Shown: piece after piece, positions 57,148-64,000 of the stretch | Layout of the letters: every line of letters begins with the position of its first letter | Numbering within the stretch: position 1 is the first letter of the stretch | NCBI GenBank assembly: GCA_900100475.1 | Contig: FMTU01000009.1 | Location: 1-64,000 of the forward strand | Origin: Sphingobium faniae | GTDB taxonomy: Bacteria > Pseudomonadota > Alphaproteobacteria > Sphingomonadales > Sphingomonadaceae | Length of the DNA: 64,000 bases | Direction: 5' to 3' | The notes under the pieces: generated by a model | Databases searched by the model: none | Seen by the model: only the letters and a program-made list of their open reading frames with translations | What the model was told of the DNA's origin: nothing | Translations under genes and position numbers: made by a program

Positions 57148-58781
57148 AGTCCCCTTCGCGTATATTCAGGCCCTTTCGCCGCGATCAGAAAGGCGGCGTC
57201 ACCATCCTGCTCGCCGGATCGCTGCTGATGCTGGCGGGGTCCGCAACGGTGGCGGTGGACCTTGGCTCCCTCTATCTCGCCAAGCGCCAGTTGCAGGGCA
57301 TCGCCGACGCCGCCGCGCTCGCCGCCGTCAGCGGAGGCCGCCCCGCCGCCGAACAGCTTATCGCCCGCAGCGGCGTCGGCGGCGTCGTCATCACTTCCGT
57401 GGAGGATGGCCAATATCGCGCCGAACCGTCCGTGCCCGTCCCGCAGCGCTTCGTCCCGAACGATCCGGCGGGAGGAGCGCTGCGCCTGGAGGTGCGGCGG
57501 CGGGCGCCCCTGTTTTTCGGCCGCCTGCTGGTCGGCAGGAATGGCGTCGACCTGAACGCCCGCGCCACCGCCGCGCGCAAGGACGCCGCCGCCTTTTCCA
57601 TCGGCACGGGACTGGCTTCGGTCAGCGACGGGCTGCCCAACATGCTGCTTTCCGGGCTGGCCGGGACCAGCCTCGACCTGTCGGTGATGGACACGCAGGG
57701 GCTGCTCAATGCCAGGGTCGACCTGCTCCACATGGCCGATGCCCTGCAAGCGCGGCTCGGCAGTCAGGATGAAGCCTTCGCCCGGTTGTTCGACCGCGAT
57801 ATTCCGCTGGCCGATGTCGTCAACGCCATCGCGGACGGCGTGACCGACAACCAGACTGCCGGCACGATCCGCCGCATCGGCAATGGCATCTCCGGCCGCA
57901 CTGTCCGCCTCAAGGATATGGTGGACCTTGGCCCGGCAGGCGGCGCAACCGACGCCACCGGGCAACCGGCGGTCCTGATGGACGCCTTTTCCATGCTGCG
58001 GATGGTGCTGAACCCCGGCCCCGGCGTTTCCGTGCCCATCGACCTGAAACTGGGCGTTCCGGGCCTCAGCAGCACGCGCCTCAAGCTGATCGTCGGCGGC
58101 GGCTCGGCCGCGTCCCCGCTGCTCACCATCACGTCGAGCCGCGATGTCGTCCTGCGCACGGCCCAGACGCGCATCTATCTGGAAAGCGCGGTGGCCGCCG
58201 CCCTCGCCCCGATCGCTTCGGTCCGCGTCCCGCTTTATGTCGAACTGGCCGAGGCGGAAGCGCGCCTGTCGGCCATCGACTGCGCGCGCGGCACACCGGG
58301 TCATGGCGTCACGCTGGCGGTCAAGCCGTCCATCGGATCGGTGGCGCTGGCCGATGTGGACCAGAGCGCGCTGACCAGCTTCTCCCGCCCTCCCAATCTC
58401 CGCCCCGCCGTGCTCGCCGATGTGCTGACGACCAGGATCACGGCCCACGCCCATATTGCATTGGGCGGCGCGCAGGCGCAGACCGTTCATTTCTCCCCGG
58501 CGGACATCAGCGCGCAACAGAGCAAGACCGTCAGCACGCAGGATCTGACGCAGGGGCTGGCGGCCAGTCTCGTCAGGCAGGTGAAGATCGACGTCTATAT
58601 CCTCGGCCTCAAGATCGGCCTCAGCCCGCTTACCGCGCCTATCGGCGCGCTGCTCGGCACGACCGCGCCCTTGCTCGACGGCATATTGAACAACGTCACC
58701 GCGCTGCTCGGCGTCCGGCTGGGCACCGTGGACGTGCGCGTGCATGAAATGCGCTGTGGGCTCGCGACCATCGTGGCCTGA
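57144..58781 (+). CDS. TadG-like Flp pilus/adherence protein
   Basis: The 545-residue protein starts with DQKGGVTILLAGSLLMLAGS and then VDLGSLYLAKRQLQGIADAAALAAV, the N-terminal membrane segment of TadG-related proteins. The rest is a long surface-exposed beta-rich domain without a vWA motif that I can identify. It forms an operon with the TadE-like gene. TadG-type proteins anchor or modulate Flp pili or related surface structures; the exact role here is not established. Confidence 0.82.
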   Translation: MKSPSRIFRPFRRDQKGGVTILLAGSLLMLAGSATVAVDLGSLYLAKRQLQGIADAAALAAVSGGRPAAEQLIARSGVGGVVITSVEDGQYRAEPSVPVPQRFVPNDPAGGALRLEVRRRAPLFFGRLLVGRNGVDLNARATAARKDAAAFSIGTGLASVSDGLPNMLLSGLAGTSLDLSVMDTQGLLNARVDLLHMADALQARLGSQDEAFARLFDRDIPLADVVNAIADGVTDNQTAGTIRRIGNGISGRTVRLKDMVDLGPAGGATDATGQPAVLMDAFSMLRMVLNPGPGVSVPIDLKLGVPGLSSTRLKLIVGGGSAASPLLTITSSRDVVLRTAQTRIYLESAVAAALAPIASVRVPLYVELAEAEARLSAIDCARGTPGHGVTLAVKPSIGSVALADVDQSALTSFSRPPNLRPAVLADVLTTRITAHAHIALGGAQAQTVHFSPADISAQQSKTVSTQDLTQGLAASLVRQVKIDVYILGLKIGLSPLTAPIGALLGTTAPLLDGILNNVTALLGVRLGTVDVRVHEMRCGLATIVA

Positions 58782-58821
58782 ACGCTTGCCTTGCCCTGCA
58801 TGAAGCGTCAGGAAGCAGGGC

Positions 58822-60279
58822 ATGGGCGCCATCATGCTACAGGGAACCGGATCGGACGTGGGCAAGTCCATCCTCGTCGCCGGTCTGTGCCGGGCGCTCA
58901 TGCGGCGCGGCTATCGCGTGCGTCCCTTCAAGCCGCAGAACATGTCCAACAATGCCGCCGTGACCATCGACGGCGGAGAGATCGGCCGCGCGCAGGCGTT
59001 GCAGGCCATGGCGGCAGGCGTCGCGCCGCATAGCGACATGAACCCGGTCCTCCTCAAACCGCAGGCCGACCACACATCCCAGCTCATCGTCCATGGGCGC
59101 GTGCGCGGCACGCTGGGCGGCGGGAATTTCCGGCAGGCGCGCGGGCAGCTTCTGGCCGATGTCATGGAAAGCTTCCACCGGCTTCAGGCGCAATGCGACA
59201 TCGTTGTCGTGGAAGGCGCGGGATCGCCCGCCGAAATCAACCTGCGCGCGGGCGACATCGCCAATATGGGCTTCGCCCGCGCCGCCGATGTGCCGGTGAT
59301 CCTCGTCGGCGACATAGACCGGGGCGGCGTCATCGCCTCCATCGTCGGCACAAGAGCCGTGATCGACCCGCAGGACGCCGCCATGATCCACGGCTTCCTC
59401 ATCAACAAGTTTCGCGGCGACCCCGCCCTTTTCGAGGACGGCTATCGCCAGATCGAAGCGCTGTCCGACTGGCGCGGCTTCGGCGTCATCCCCTGGCTCC
59501 ACGCCGCCGCCCGCCTGCCCAGCGAGGATGCGGTCGTTCTGGAAAAGAGGCGACGGACGGACAGCGCCCGCTTTGTCATCGCCTGCCCCATCCTGCCCCG
59601 CATCTCCAATTTCGACGACCTCGATCCGTTCAAGATCGAACCGGGCGTGGACCTCGTCATGGTCCCGCCGGGCAGCCCGATCCCGGCGGAAGCCTCGCTC
59701 GTCATCCTGCCCGGATCGAAAGCGACCATCGCCGACATGCAGGCCATGCGCGCGCAAGGGTGGGATATCGACATCCTCGCCCATCACCGGCGCGGCGGCG
59801 CGGTTCTGGGGATATGCGGCGGCTATCAGATGCTGGGCCGCCGCATCGCCGATCCCCACGGCATCGAAGGACCGCCGGGCGCGATAGCTGGCCTCGGCCT
59901 GCTCGACATCGAAACCGCGCTTTCAGGCGACAAGACGTTGCGGCAGGTGGCGGGCCGCGCGCTGGACGCCGCCTTCACCGGCTATGAAATGCATATGGGG
60001 CGGACGCGCGGCCCCGATTGCGGTCGCCCTTTCGCCCATCTCGACGGCGACCGCCCGGACGGGGCCATCAGCCCGGACGGCCGCGTATCGGGCACCTATG
60101 TCCACGGCCTGTTCGCCAGCACGCCGCTGCGCAAGGCATTTCTGGACCGCTGGAACCTGATTTCTTCGGAGCAGGATCATGACGCCACCGTCCAGGCGGC
60201 GCTCGACGACATTGCCGCGCAACTGGAGGCGCATGTCGATATTCCCGCCCTCATCGCCCTCGCGACAGCCAGCGCATGA
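58822..60279 (+). CDS. cobQ: Cobyric acid synthase
   Basis: CobQ amidates four side chains of adenosylcobyrinic acid a,c-diamide using glutamine and ATP. The 485-residue protein has the P-loop [15 protein letters not shown] (residues 7-15), the NMSNNAAV motif and a C-terminal glutamine amidotransferase with the catalytic Cys in [12 protein letters not shown] (near residue 332) and a His in GTYVHGLF near 430. It is the only cobalamin gene in this window. No riboswitch fits in the 40-base gap upstream. Confidence 0.97.
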   Translation: MGAIMLQGTGSDVGKSILVAGLCRALMRRGYRVRPFKPQNMSNNAAVTIDGGEIGRAQALQAMAAGVAPHSDMNPVLLKPQADHTSQLIVHGRVRGTLGGGNFRQARGQLLADVMESFHRLQAQCDIVVVEGAGSPAEINLRAGDIANMGFARAADVPVILVGDIDRGGVIASIVGTRAVIDPQDAAMIHGFLINKFRGDPALFEDGYRQIEALSDWRGFGVIPWLHAAARLPSEDAVVLEKRRRTDSARFVIACPILPRISNFDDLDPFKIEPGVDLVMVPPGSPIPAEASLVILPGSKATIADMQAMRAQGWDIDILAHHRRGGAVLGICGGYQMLGRRIADPHGIEGPPGAIAGLGLLDIETALSGDKTLRQVAGRALDAAFTGYEMHMGRTRGPDCGRPFAHLDGDRPDGAISPDGRVSGTYVHGLFASTPLRKAFLDRWNLISSEQDHDATVQAALDDIAAQLEAHVDIPALIALATASA

Positions 60280-60580
60280 ACATGATCCGGATAATATTGA
60301 CCACCCCGATATCATGACGACATAGCAACAATTCGGCTCATCCTTTACCCCGAACGATCAATCGACAAATCGTTTCGATGCCGAACCGTCACGCTTACCG
60401 TTATTTTGTATAAAAAGACTCCCGCCATGACCGACCAGATCATGACGAACATCGTCTTTATTGGAAATAATCTGCGACGAGTCGTTTTCGCCGCAAAGAT
60501 TTTCGCAACCATTCACCCATAGACAAGGAGGAGATGAGAGGGGCTTTTGCCATCCATTAATTTCAAACAGGGGTTCGCAT
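60280..60580. other. AT-richer 5' region before the GH16 gene
   Basis: About 300 bases without a convincing gene. The stretch is notably less GC-rich than its surroundings, with TTATTTTGTATAAAAAG (60401-60417) as a possible -10-like element. A GGAGGAG run at 60527-60533 lies beside an 8-codon reading frame (60534-60560), but it is too close to act as its ribosome site. The GH16 start itself has AGGGG 7 bases upstream. No regulator site can be named. Confidence 0.35.
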
Positions 60581-61981
60581 ATGTTGAAAAAGATAAAGGG
60601 CGTCGGTCCAGCAGGGGCCGGCGCAATGATCCTGCTCGCCTTCGGCGCGGCCGCGGCGGTGATGAATATAGAGACATCACTTCCCACCACGAAAAGCAGT
60701 ATAACCGTCGCCAGCAACAATAACCTGCCCGCCTCGCAACCGGCCTATACTGCAACGGCAACCACCAACAGCGTGGATTATAACAGCCGGACCGAAAGCA
60801 GCTTTGCATCCTTCAATTTCGCCAATGGCACGAAACTGCCGGACAAGGCGACCGTGTCTCTCGGCAACGCCACGTTCAGGCCGGGCGTGAATATCGCCTA
60901 TGTCCCGGTCACGCTGGACAGGCCGACGCCCAACACCATCATCGTCCGCCTCATCACGGCCAACGGCTCAGGCGCGGCCGCGGCCAAGCCCGGCATCCAT
61001 TACCGGACCGTCGACACGGTCGCCATTTTCCGTCCCGGCGACCCGCTGCGGCAGACCGTCGCCGTGCCGATCATCACCGCGCAGGCCGGCCAGCAATTCC
61101 AGCTCAAGATGCGCGAAACCCCCTGGGGCGGCCTTCAGGGCCAGTCCGTCGCGACCATCACCGCCAACAGCAGCGCCGCCGCCACGGCCAGGGCGACGGG
61201 CACCTTCCGCGCGCCCCGCACCTTCACCGCGACCGGCACGCTCCAGTTCAAGCTGGAGAAGGAAACGCACAAACGCTCGGCCGAAGGCGGCTGGAACCGC
61301 TGGGCGACCTCGCTTGCCCATGGCCGTACGCAGATCGCGAACGAGGAAACCGGACTCTATCTCGACTCCTCGGTTTTCCCCGGCGTGGAAGGTCCGGTTT
61401 ACTGGAGCGACAAGGGGCTGGTGCTGCACAGCCAGAAGCTGAAATCACCCATCTATCATGAAGGACGCAACTGGCATTATGGCGCGTCCGTGCTGGACGG
61501 CCGCAACTATCTGGCGACCCAGATCGGCTATGGCCAATATGAATGGGAAGCGAAGATGCCCGACCGGCGCGGCGCATGGCCTGCCTTCTGGCTGATCTCC
61601 ACCAGTGGATGGCCGCCGGAAATCGACGTTTACGAAGGCTTTGGCCAGCAAAGCTATTGGGACTTCGACCGCCATGTCGCCCACACCATCCACGGCGGCG
61701 CGAACATCGCCCGCACTTTTCAACGCGGCGCGATCATCCAGACCGATCAGGCCTATGGCTGGAGCGGATACAGCCAGGGCTTCCATCGTTTCGCCGTCGA
61801 TATTCAGCGCGATTATATCACCTGGTTCATCGACGGAAAGGAAAGCTATCAGTCGATCAATCCGTTTCGCGGATTTCGCTGGTATCCGATCATGAACGTG
61901 GCCGTCAAAACCAGCGGCACCTATCAGGACGGCAGCGGCGACATGATCATTCGCAGCTTCAAGATCCACTCCGCGCCCTGA
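60581..61981 (+). CDS. Secreted glycoside hydrolase family 16 protein with Calx-beta-like N-terminal domain
   Basis: The 466-residue protein has an N-terminal hydrophobic signal anchor (about 8-27), a Ser/Thr/Asn-rich linker, then a Calx-beta-like domain (about 85-185) with FRPGVNIAYVPVTLD and PGIHYRTVDTVAIF. The C-terminal GH16 beta-jelly-roll has the catalytic motif EIDVYE near residue 347, with the two glutamates that act as nucleophile and acid/base. GH16 enzymes cut beta-1,3/1,4 glucans, agar or carrageenan; the substrate here could be the cell's own exopolysaccharide. A hairpin follows between it and the convergent prepilin peptidase gene. Confidence 0.88.
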   Translation: MLKKIKGVGPAGAGAMILLAFGAAAAVMNIETSLPTTKSSITVASNNNLPASQPAYTATATTNSVDYNSRTESSFASFNFANGTKLPDKATVSLGNATFRPGVNIAYVPVTLDRPTPNTIIVRLITANGSGAAAAKPGIHYRTVDTVAIFRPGDPLRQTVAVPIITAQAGQQFQLKMRETPWGGLQGQSVATITANSSAAATARATGTFRAPRTFTATGTLQFKLEKETHKRSAEGGWNRWATSLAHGRTQIANEETGLYLDSSVFPGVEGPVYWSDKGLVLHSQKLKSPIYHEGRNWHYGASVLDGRNYLATQIGYGQYEWEAKMPDRRGAWPAFWLISTSGWPPEIDVYEGFGQQSYWDFDRHVAHTIHGGANIARTFQRGAIIQTDQAYGWSGYSQGFHRFAVDIQRDYITWFIDGKESYQSINPFRGFRWYPIMNVAVKTSGTYQDGSGDMIIRSFKIHSAP

Positions 61982-61989
61982 CCAGCCAT

Positions 61990-62020
61990 GCTCCTCCCCC
62001 ATCTCATGTGAGGGAGGAGC
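61990..62020. repeat. Palindrome between convergent GH16 and prepilin peptidase genes
   Basis: Perfect 9-base arms GCTCCTCCC (61990-61998) and GGGAGGAGC (62012-62020) with a 13-base loop. No T run on either side. The CTCCC/GGGAG core resembles the palindrome between atpD and atpC. It could be a bidirectional stop or a sphingomonad-type dispersed repeat. Confidence 0.6.
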
Positions 62021-62776
62021 CTAGCCAGCAAGCAGCAAAACCGACATCCCCCATCCCGGCACCGCCGCGACGGCCAGAAAGCTGCCCAGCGCCACCCGCG
62101 TCGTGCGCTCCACCTTCTTTCCCAGCGCCGCGCCCGCGCCAACCGCGAGCAATCCCATGCCCGCCGCGAGCAACAGGATGAAGGGCAAGGCCTGCCACCC
62201 GAACCACGCCCCCAGCGCGCCCAACAGCTTGGCGTCGCCCAGCCCCAGCCCTTCGCGCCCACGCGCCAGCCGATAGCCCCACGCCACCGCCAGCAGCCCG
62301 ACATAGCCCGCGACCGCGCCGATCGCCCGATCCGCCAGAACCGCGTCGGTCGTCCACAAACCGATGGTGAAACCCAGAAAGGCCAGCGGCCATGTCAATG
62401 CATCGGGCAACCAGAAATGCCGCCAGTCCAGCACCGCCAGCGTCAGCAGCAACCAGCCGAGCAGCGCCCAGCCGATCCCCGCCACGTCCGGCGCAAATCC
62501 GATCGCCAGCGCCCCGACGATGGCGCAGGCGGCCTCCACCCGGCCATGCAGGGGATCAATCCTTGCGCCGCAGGTCCGGCACCGCCCCCGCTGCGCCATC
62601 GCGCTCAGCAGGGGGATCAGATCGCCCGCGCCCAGCGTTCGCCCGCATCCGTCACAGGCCGACCGCCCCCGCATGACGCCCCGCCCCTGCGGCCATCGCA
62701 GGATCAGCGTCGCCAGGAAACTGCCCGCAATCGCCCCGGCGATCCCGCCAAGCAGTGCGCCGAGCGGTTCGATCAC
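62021..62776 (-). CDS. Prepilin peptidase (GspO/PilD, A24 family)
   Basis: Prepilin peptidase cleaves and N-methylates type II secretion pseudopilins. The 251-residue membrane protein has the zinc-binding pairs CDGCGRTL and CRTCGAR (near residues 41 and 66). The catalytic aspartates lie in LAVLDWRHFWLPD (near residue 116) and GLGLGDAKLLGALG (near residue 178). About seven hydrophobic segments follow this layout. It is the last gene of a T2SS operon, overlapping gspN by 4 bases. Confidence 0.93.
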   Translation of the reverse strand: MIEPLGALLGGIAGAIAGSFLATLILRWPQGRGVMRGRSACDGCGRTLGAGDLIPLLSAMAQRGRCRTCGARIDPLHGRVEAACAIVGALAIGFAPDVAGIGWALLGWLLLTLAVLDWRHFWLPDALTWPLAFLGFTIGLWTTDAVLADRAIGAVAGYVGLLAVAWGYRLARGREGLGLGDAKLLGALGAWFGWQALPFILLLAAGMGLLAVGAGAALGKKVERTTRVALGSFLAVAAVPGWGMSVLLLAG

Positions 62777-63495
62777 AGCGTCCCTTCGACCTTCAGCACC
62801 CGGACGCCGCCCGCCTCGGCAAAGCCCACCCCCGCCAGGGTCGCCGCCAGAGTGGGGTCAGCCGTCTCCACCCGCATTTCCGCGACATAGCGGCCCGAAC
62901 GCCAGATCCGCAGGTCGATCTTCTCCATGCCCGACTGGCTCACCAGCGGCAGCAGCAATGCCTCGCCGTCGCAACGCGCCTCGCCCGACAATCCCTGCGC
63001 CAGGTTAAGCCCCGGCATCTGCCCCGCCATATGCGCGCGCACCCGCCCTTCGGCATGGCCGCAAAGCGCGCCGGTGAAGGTCGCCGAAACATCCTCCATC
63101 ACGAAATTGCCCACCGGCAGAGGCGCGAAAACGCGGCCCAGCGGCACGGCGCCGCTCAGGTCATCCACGCCGATCCGCCCGAAACCGGCGGTGATCGCGC
63201 CCTTGATGTCATCGGGCGCGCCCGCCTGCCGCCGCAGGTCGATGCGCGCCCGCCCCAGCAGCAACGGCGCAGGCGACAGCGCCGCATGAACCGAACCCAG
63301 CGACACATTGCCCAGCATCAGCCGGTCGATCCGCCCGCTCCAGACCGTGCCGCGCACGTCGCGCGCCGACAGCCCGAACCGCTCCAGCCCCGCCATGCCC
63401 AGCGCCATCCGCATCGGCAGGAACAGCAGCAATCCAGCCGCGAATATCAGGATCAGCGCGATCCGCATCCGCCGCGACAGGGAAAACCCCTTCAT
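62773..63495 (-). CDS. gspN: Type II secretion protein GspN
   Basis: GspN is an accessory inner-membrane protein of type II secretion systems. The 240-residue product has one N-terminal transmembrane helix and a periplasmic beta-rich domain with DVRGTVWSGRIDRL, a family pattern. ATG at 63495 is chosen as it overlaps the gspM end (ATGA); a longer reading to 63609 has no support. Its presence between gspM and the peptidase is the usual T2SS order. Confidence 0.9.
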   Translation of the reverse strand: MKGFSLSRRMRIALILIFAAGLLLFLPMRMALGMAGLERFGLSARDVRGTVWSGRIDRLMLGNVSLGSVHAALSPAPLLLGRARIDLRRQAGAPDDIKGAITAGFGRIGVDDLSGAVPLGRVFAPLPVGNFVMEDVSATFTGALCGHAEGRVRAHMAGQMPGLNLAQGLSGEARCDGEALLLPLVSQSGMEKIDLRIWRSGRYVAEMRVETADPTLAATLAGVGFAEAGGVRVLKVEGTL

Positions 63496-63980
63496 TGCGC
63501 CGCTCCCCGCACCAGCACCGCCTGCACCGACACGCTGCCCGCCGTGGGCGACGGCCGCGCGCTCATCGTTTCCACCCGGACGCCCTGCGCCTCCAGTCCC
63601 GCGAGCCATGTCATCAGCGCCACCGGCCTGACGGCGGCAAGCGCGATGTCCATCCGGTCCGCGCCCTGTCCCTGCGCCCGCTCCAGCGTCAGCCCCGCTT
63701 CGCCCGCGCTCTGGCCGACGAACTGGTCCAGCGGTGTGCCCGACGAAGCCGCGGCCGTGCCGCGCGGCAGGGACTTCATCAGCTTCACCTTGGCGCGGAT
63801 CGCCGCATGGCGGTCCGTCGCCTCGCCCAGCGCCTCATGCGCGGACCGCTGCGCCATGCCCAGCGGCCGCACGATCCCCAACCACAGGACGACCAGCGCC
63901 AGCAGCGCGAACATGACGCCCAGCATCCATTGTTCGCGCGGCGACCGTTCGCCCCACATCGTCTTCCACCGTTCCATCAT
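63492..63980 (-). CDS. gspM: Type II secretion protein GspM
   Basis: GspM partners GspL in the inner-membrane assembly platform. The 162-residue protein has a short cytoplasmic N-terminus (WGERSPREQWML), one transmembrane helix (about 20-40) and a periplasmic ferredoxin-like domain, with the family's early SPREQWM motif. ATG at 63980 overlaps the preceding gspL stop by 4 bases. Confidence 0.92.
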   Translation of the reverse strand: MMERWKTMWGERSPREQWMLGVMFALLALVVLWLGIVRPLGMAQRSAHEALGEATDRHAAIRAKVKLMKSLPRGTAAASSGTPLDQFVGQSAGEAGLTLERAQGQGADRMDIALAAVRPVALMTWLAGLEAQGVRVETMSARPSPTAGSVSVQAVLVRGAAQ

Positions 63981-64000
63981 GACCGCACCGTTATATCCGC
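63977..64000 (-). CDS. gspL: C-terminal tail of gspL (partial)
   Basis: The minus strand entering from the right edge reads ADITVRS then TGA (63977-63979), overlapping the gspM ATG by 4 bases. The position directly before gspM is that of gspL. Only seven codons are visible, so the identity rests on gene order. Confidence 0.55.
   Translation of the reverse strand, partial: ADITVRS

Noticed and set aside
60351-60374. CGAAC...CGTT as EcfG promoter before the GH16 gene
   Set aside because: First base wrong and spacing of 15; below consensus.
60525-60560. GGAGGAG followed by an 8-codon leader frame
   Set aside because: The ribosome site is only about 2 bases from the ATG and the peptide has no regulatory composition.

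Overview
The window is one contiguous chromosomal stretch from a high-GC alphaproteobacterium. The F1-only ATP synthase operon (atpHAGDC), the RppH-type Nudix hydrolase, a System I cytochrome c maturation cluster, the large TonB-dependent receptor and several sphingomonad-type intergenic repeats point to the Sphingomonadaceae, probably Sphingobium or a close relative. The family placement is inferred from gene content and style, not from a marker phylogeny. No rRNA, tRNA, CRISPR array, transposase, integrase or phage gene was found. Base and codon usage look uniform, so this reads as core chromosome with small accessory inserts.

Layout. 1-6.4 kb: partial transaldolase, a DUF2490 protein, PriA, Ada and a membrane-anchored trypsin-like protease. 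6.6-12.1 kb: the F1 ATP synthase operon, with a LysE-type exporter between atpA and atpG, an unusually short epsilon subunit and a strong terminator. 12.1-20.6 kb: a palindromic repeat, an orphan CpaF ATPase, an exported methyltransferase-like protein, an EamA transporter, a stress pair (OsmC and PRC-barrel) and a possible sulfur-starvation group (RBBP9-type hydrolase, YezD, TonB receptor) with a shared promoter motif. 20.6-26.8 kb: panB, then the conserved YfgM-BamB-Der set, TusA-like and Hpt proteins, and a luciferase-like oxidoreductase. 26.8-41.4 kb: acyltransferase, HerA-like ATPase, MATE exporter, ValS, NnrU, S9 peptidase, TyrS/AnmK and Kup. 41.5-46.3 kb: ccmC-D-E-F-G-H-I, with nearly every junction a 4-base overlap. 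46.4-50.7 kb: PurF, an SDR, a cyclopropane-fatty-acid-synthase-like enzyme and RppH. 50.7-55.5 kb: a DUF481 protein, then an M20 hydrolase coupled to astA and astB. 55.6-64 kb: a PAS protein with an antitoxin-like N-terminus, TadE/TadG, CobQ, a GH16 hydrolase, and the end of a type II secretion operon on the minus strand (gspL tail, gspM, gspN, prepilin peptidase).

How the genes work together. Clear functional blocks are the F1 catalytic sector, the haem delivery and ligation pathway, outer-membrane assembly plus ribosome GTPase (YfgM/BamB/Der), arginine succinylation, and T2SS inner-membrane assembly. I found no mobile defence island or obvious new multi-gene machine. The most interesting leads are modest: an exporter inside the ATP synthase operon together with an epsilon subunit lacking its inhibitory domain; an M20 enzyme coupled to astAB that could replace AstE; a motif linking an orphan hydrolase to a YezD/TonB sulfur module; and an exported methyltransferase fold with a His-rich leader.
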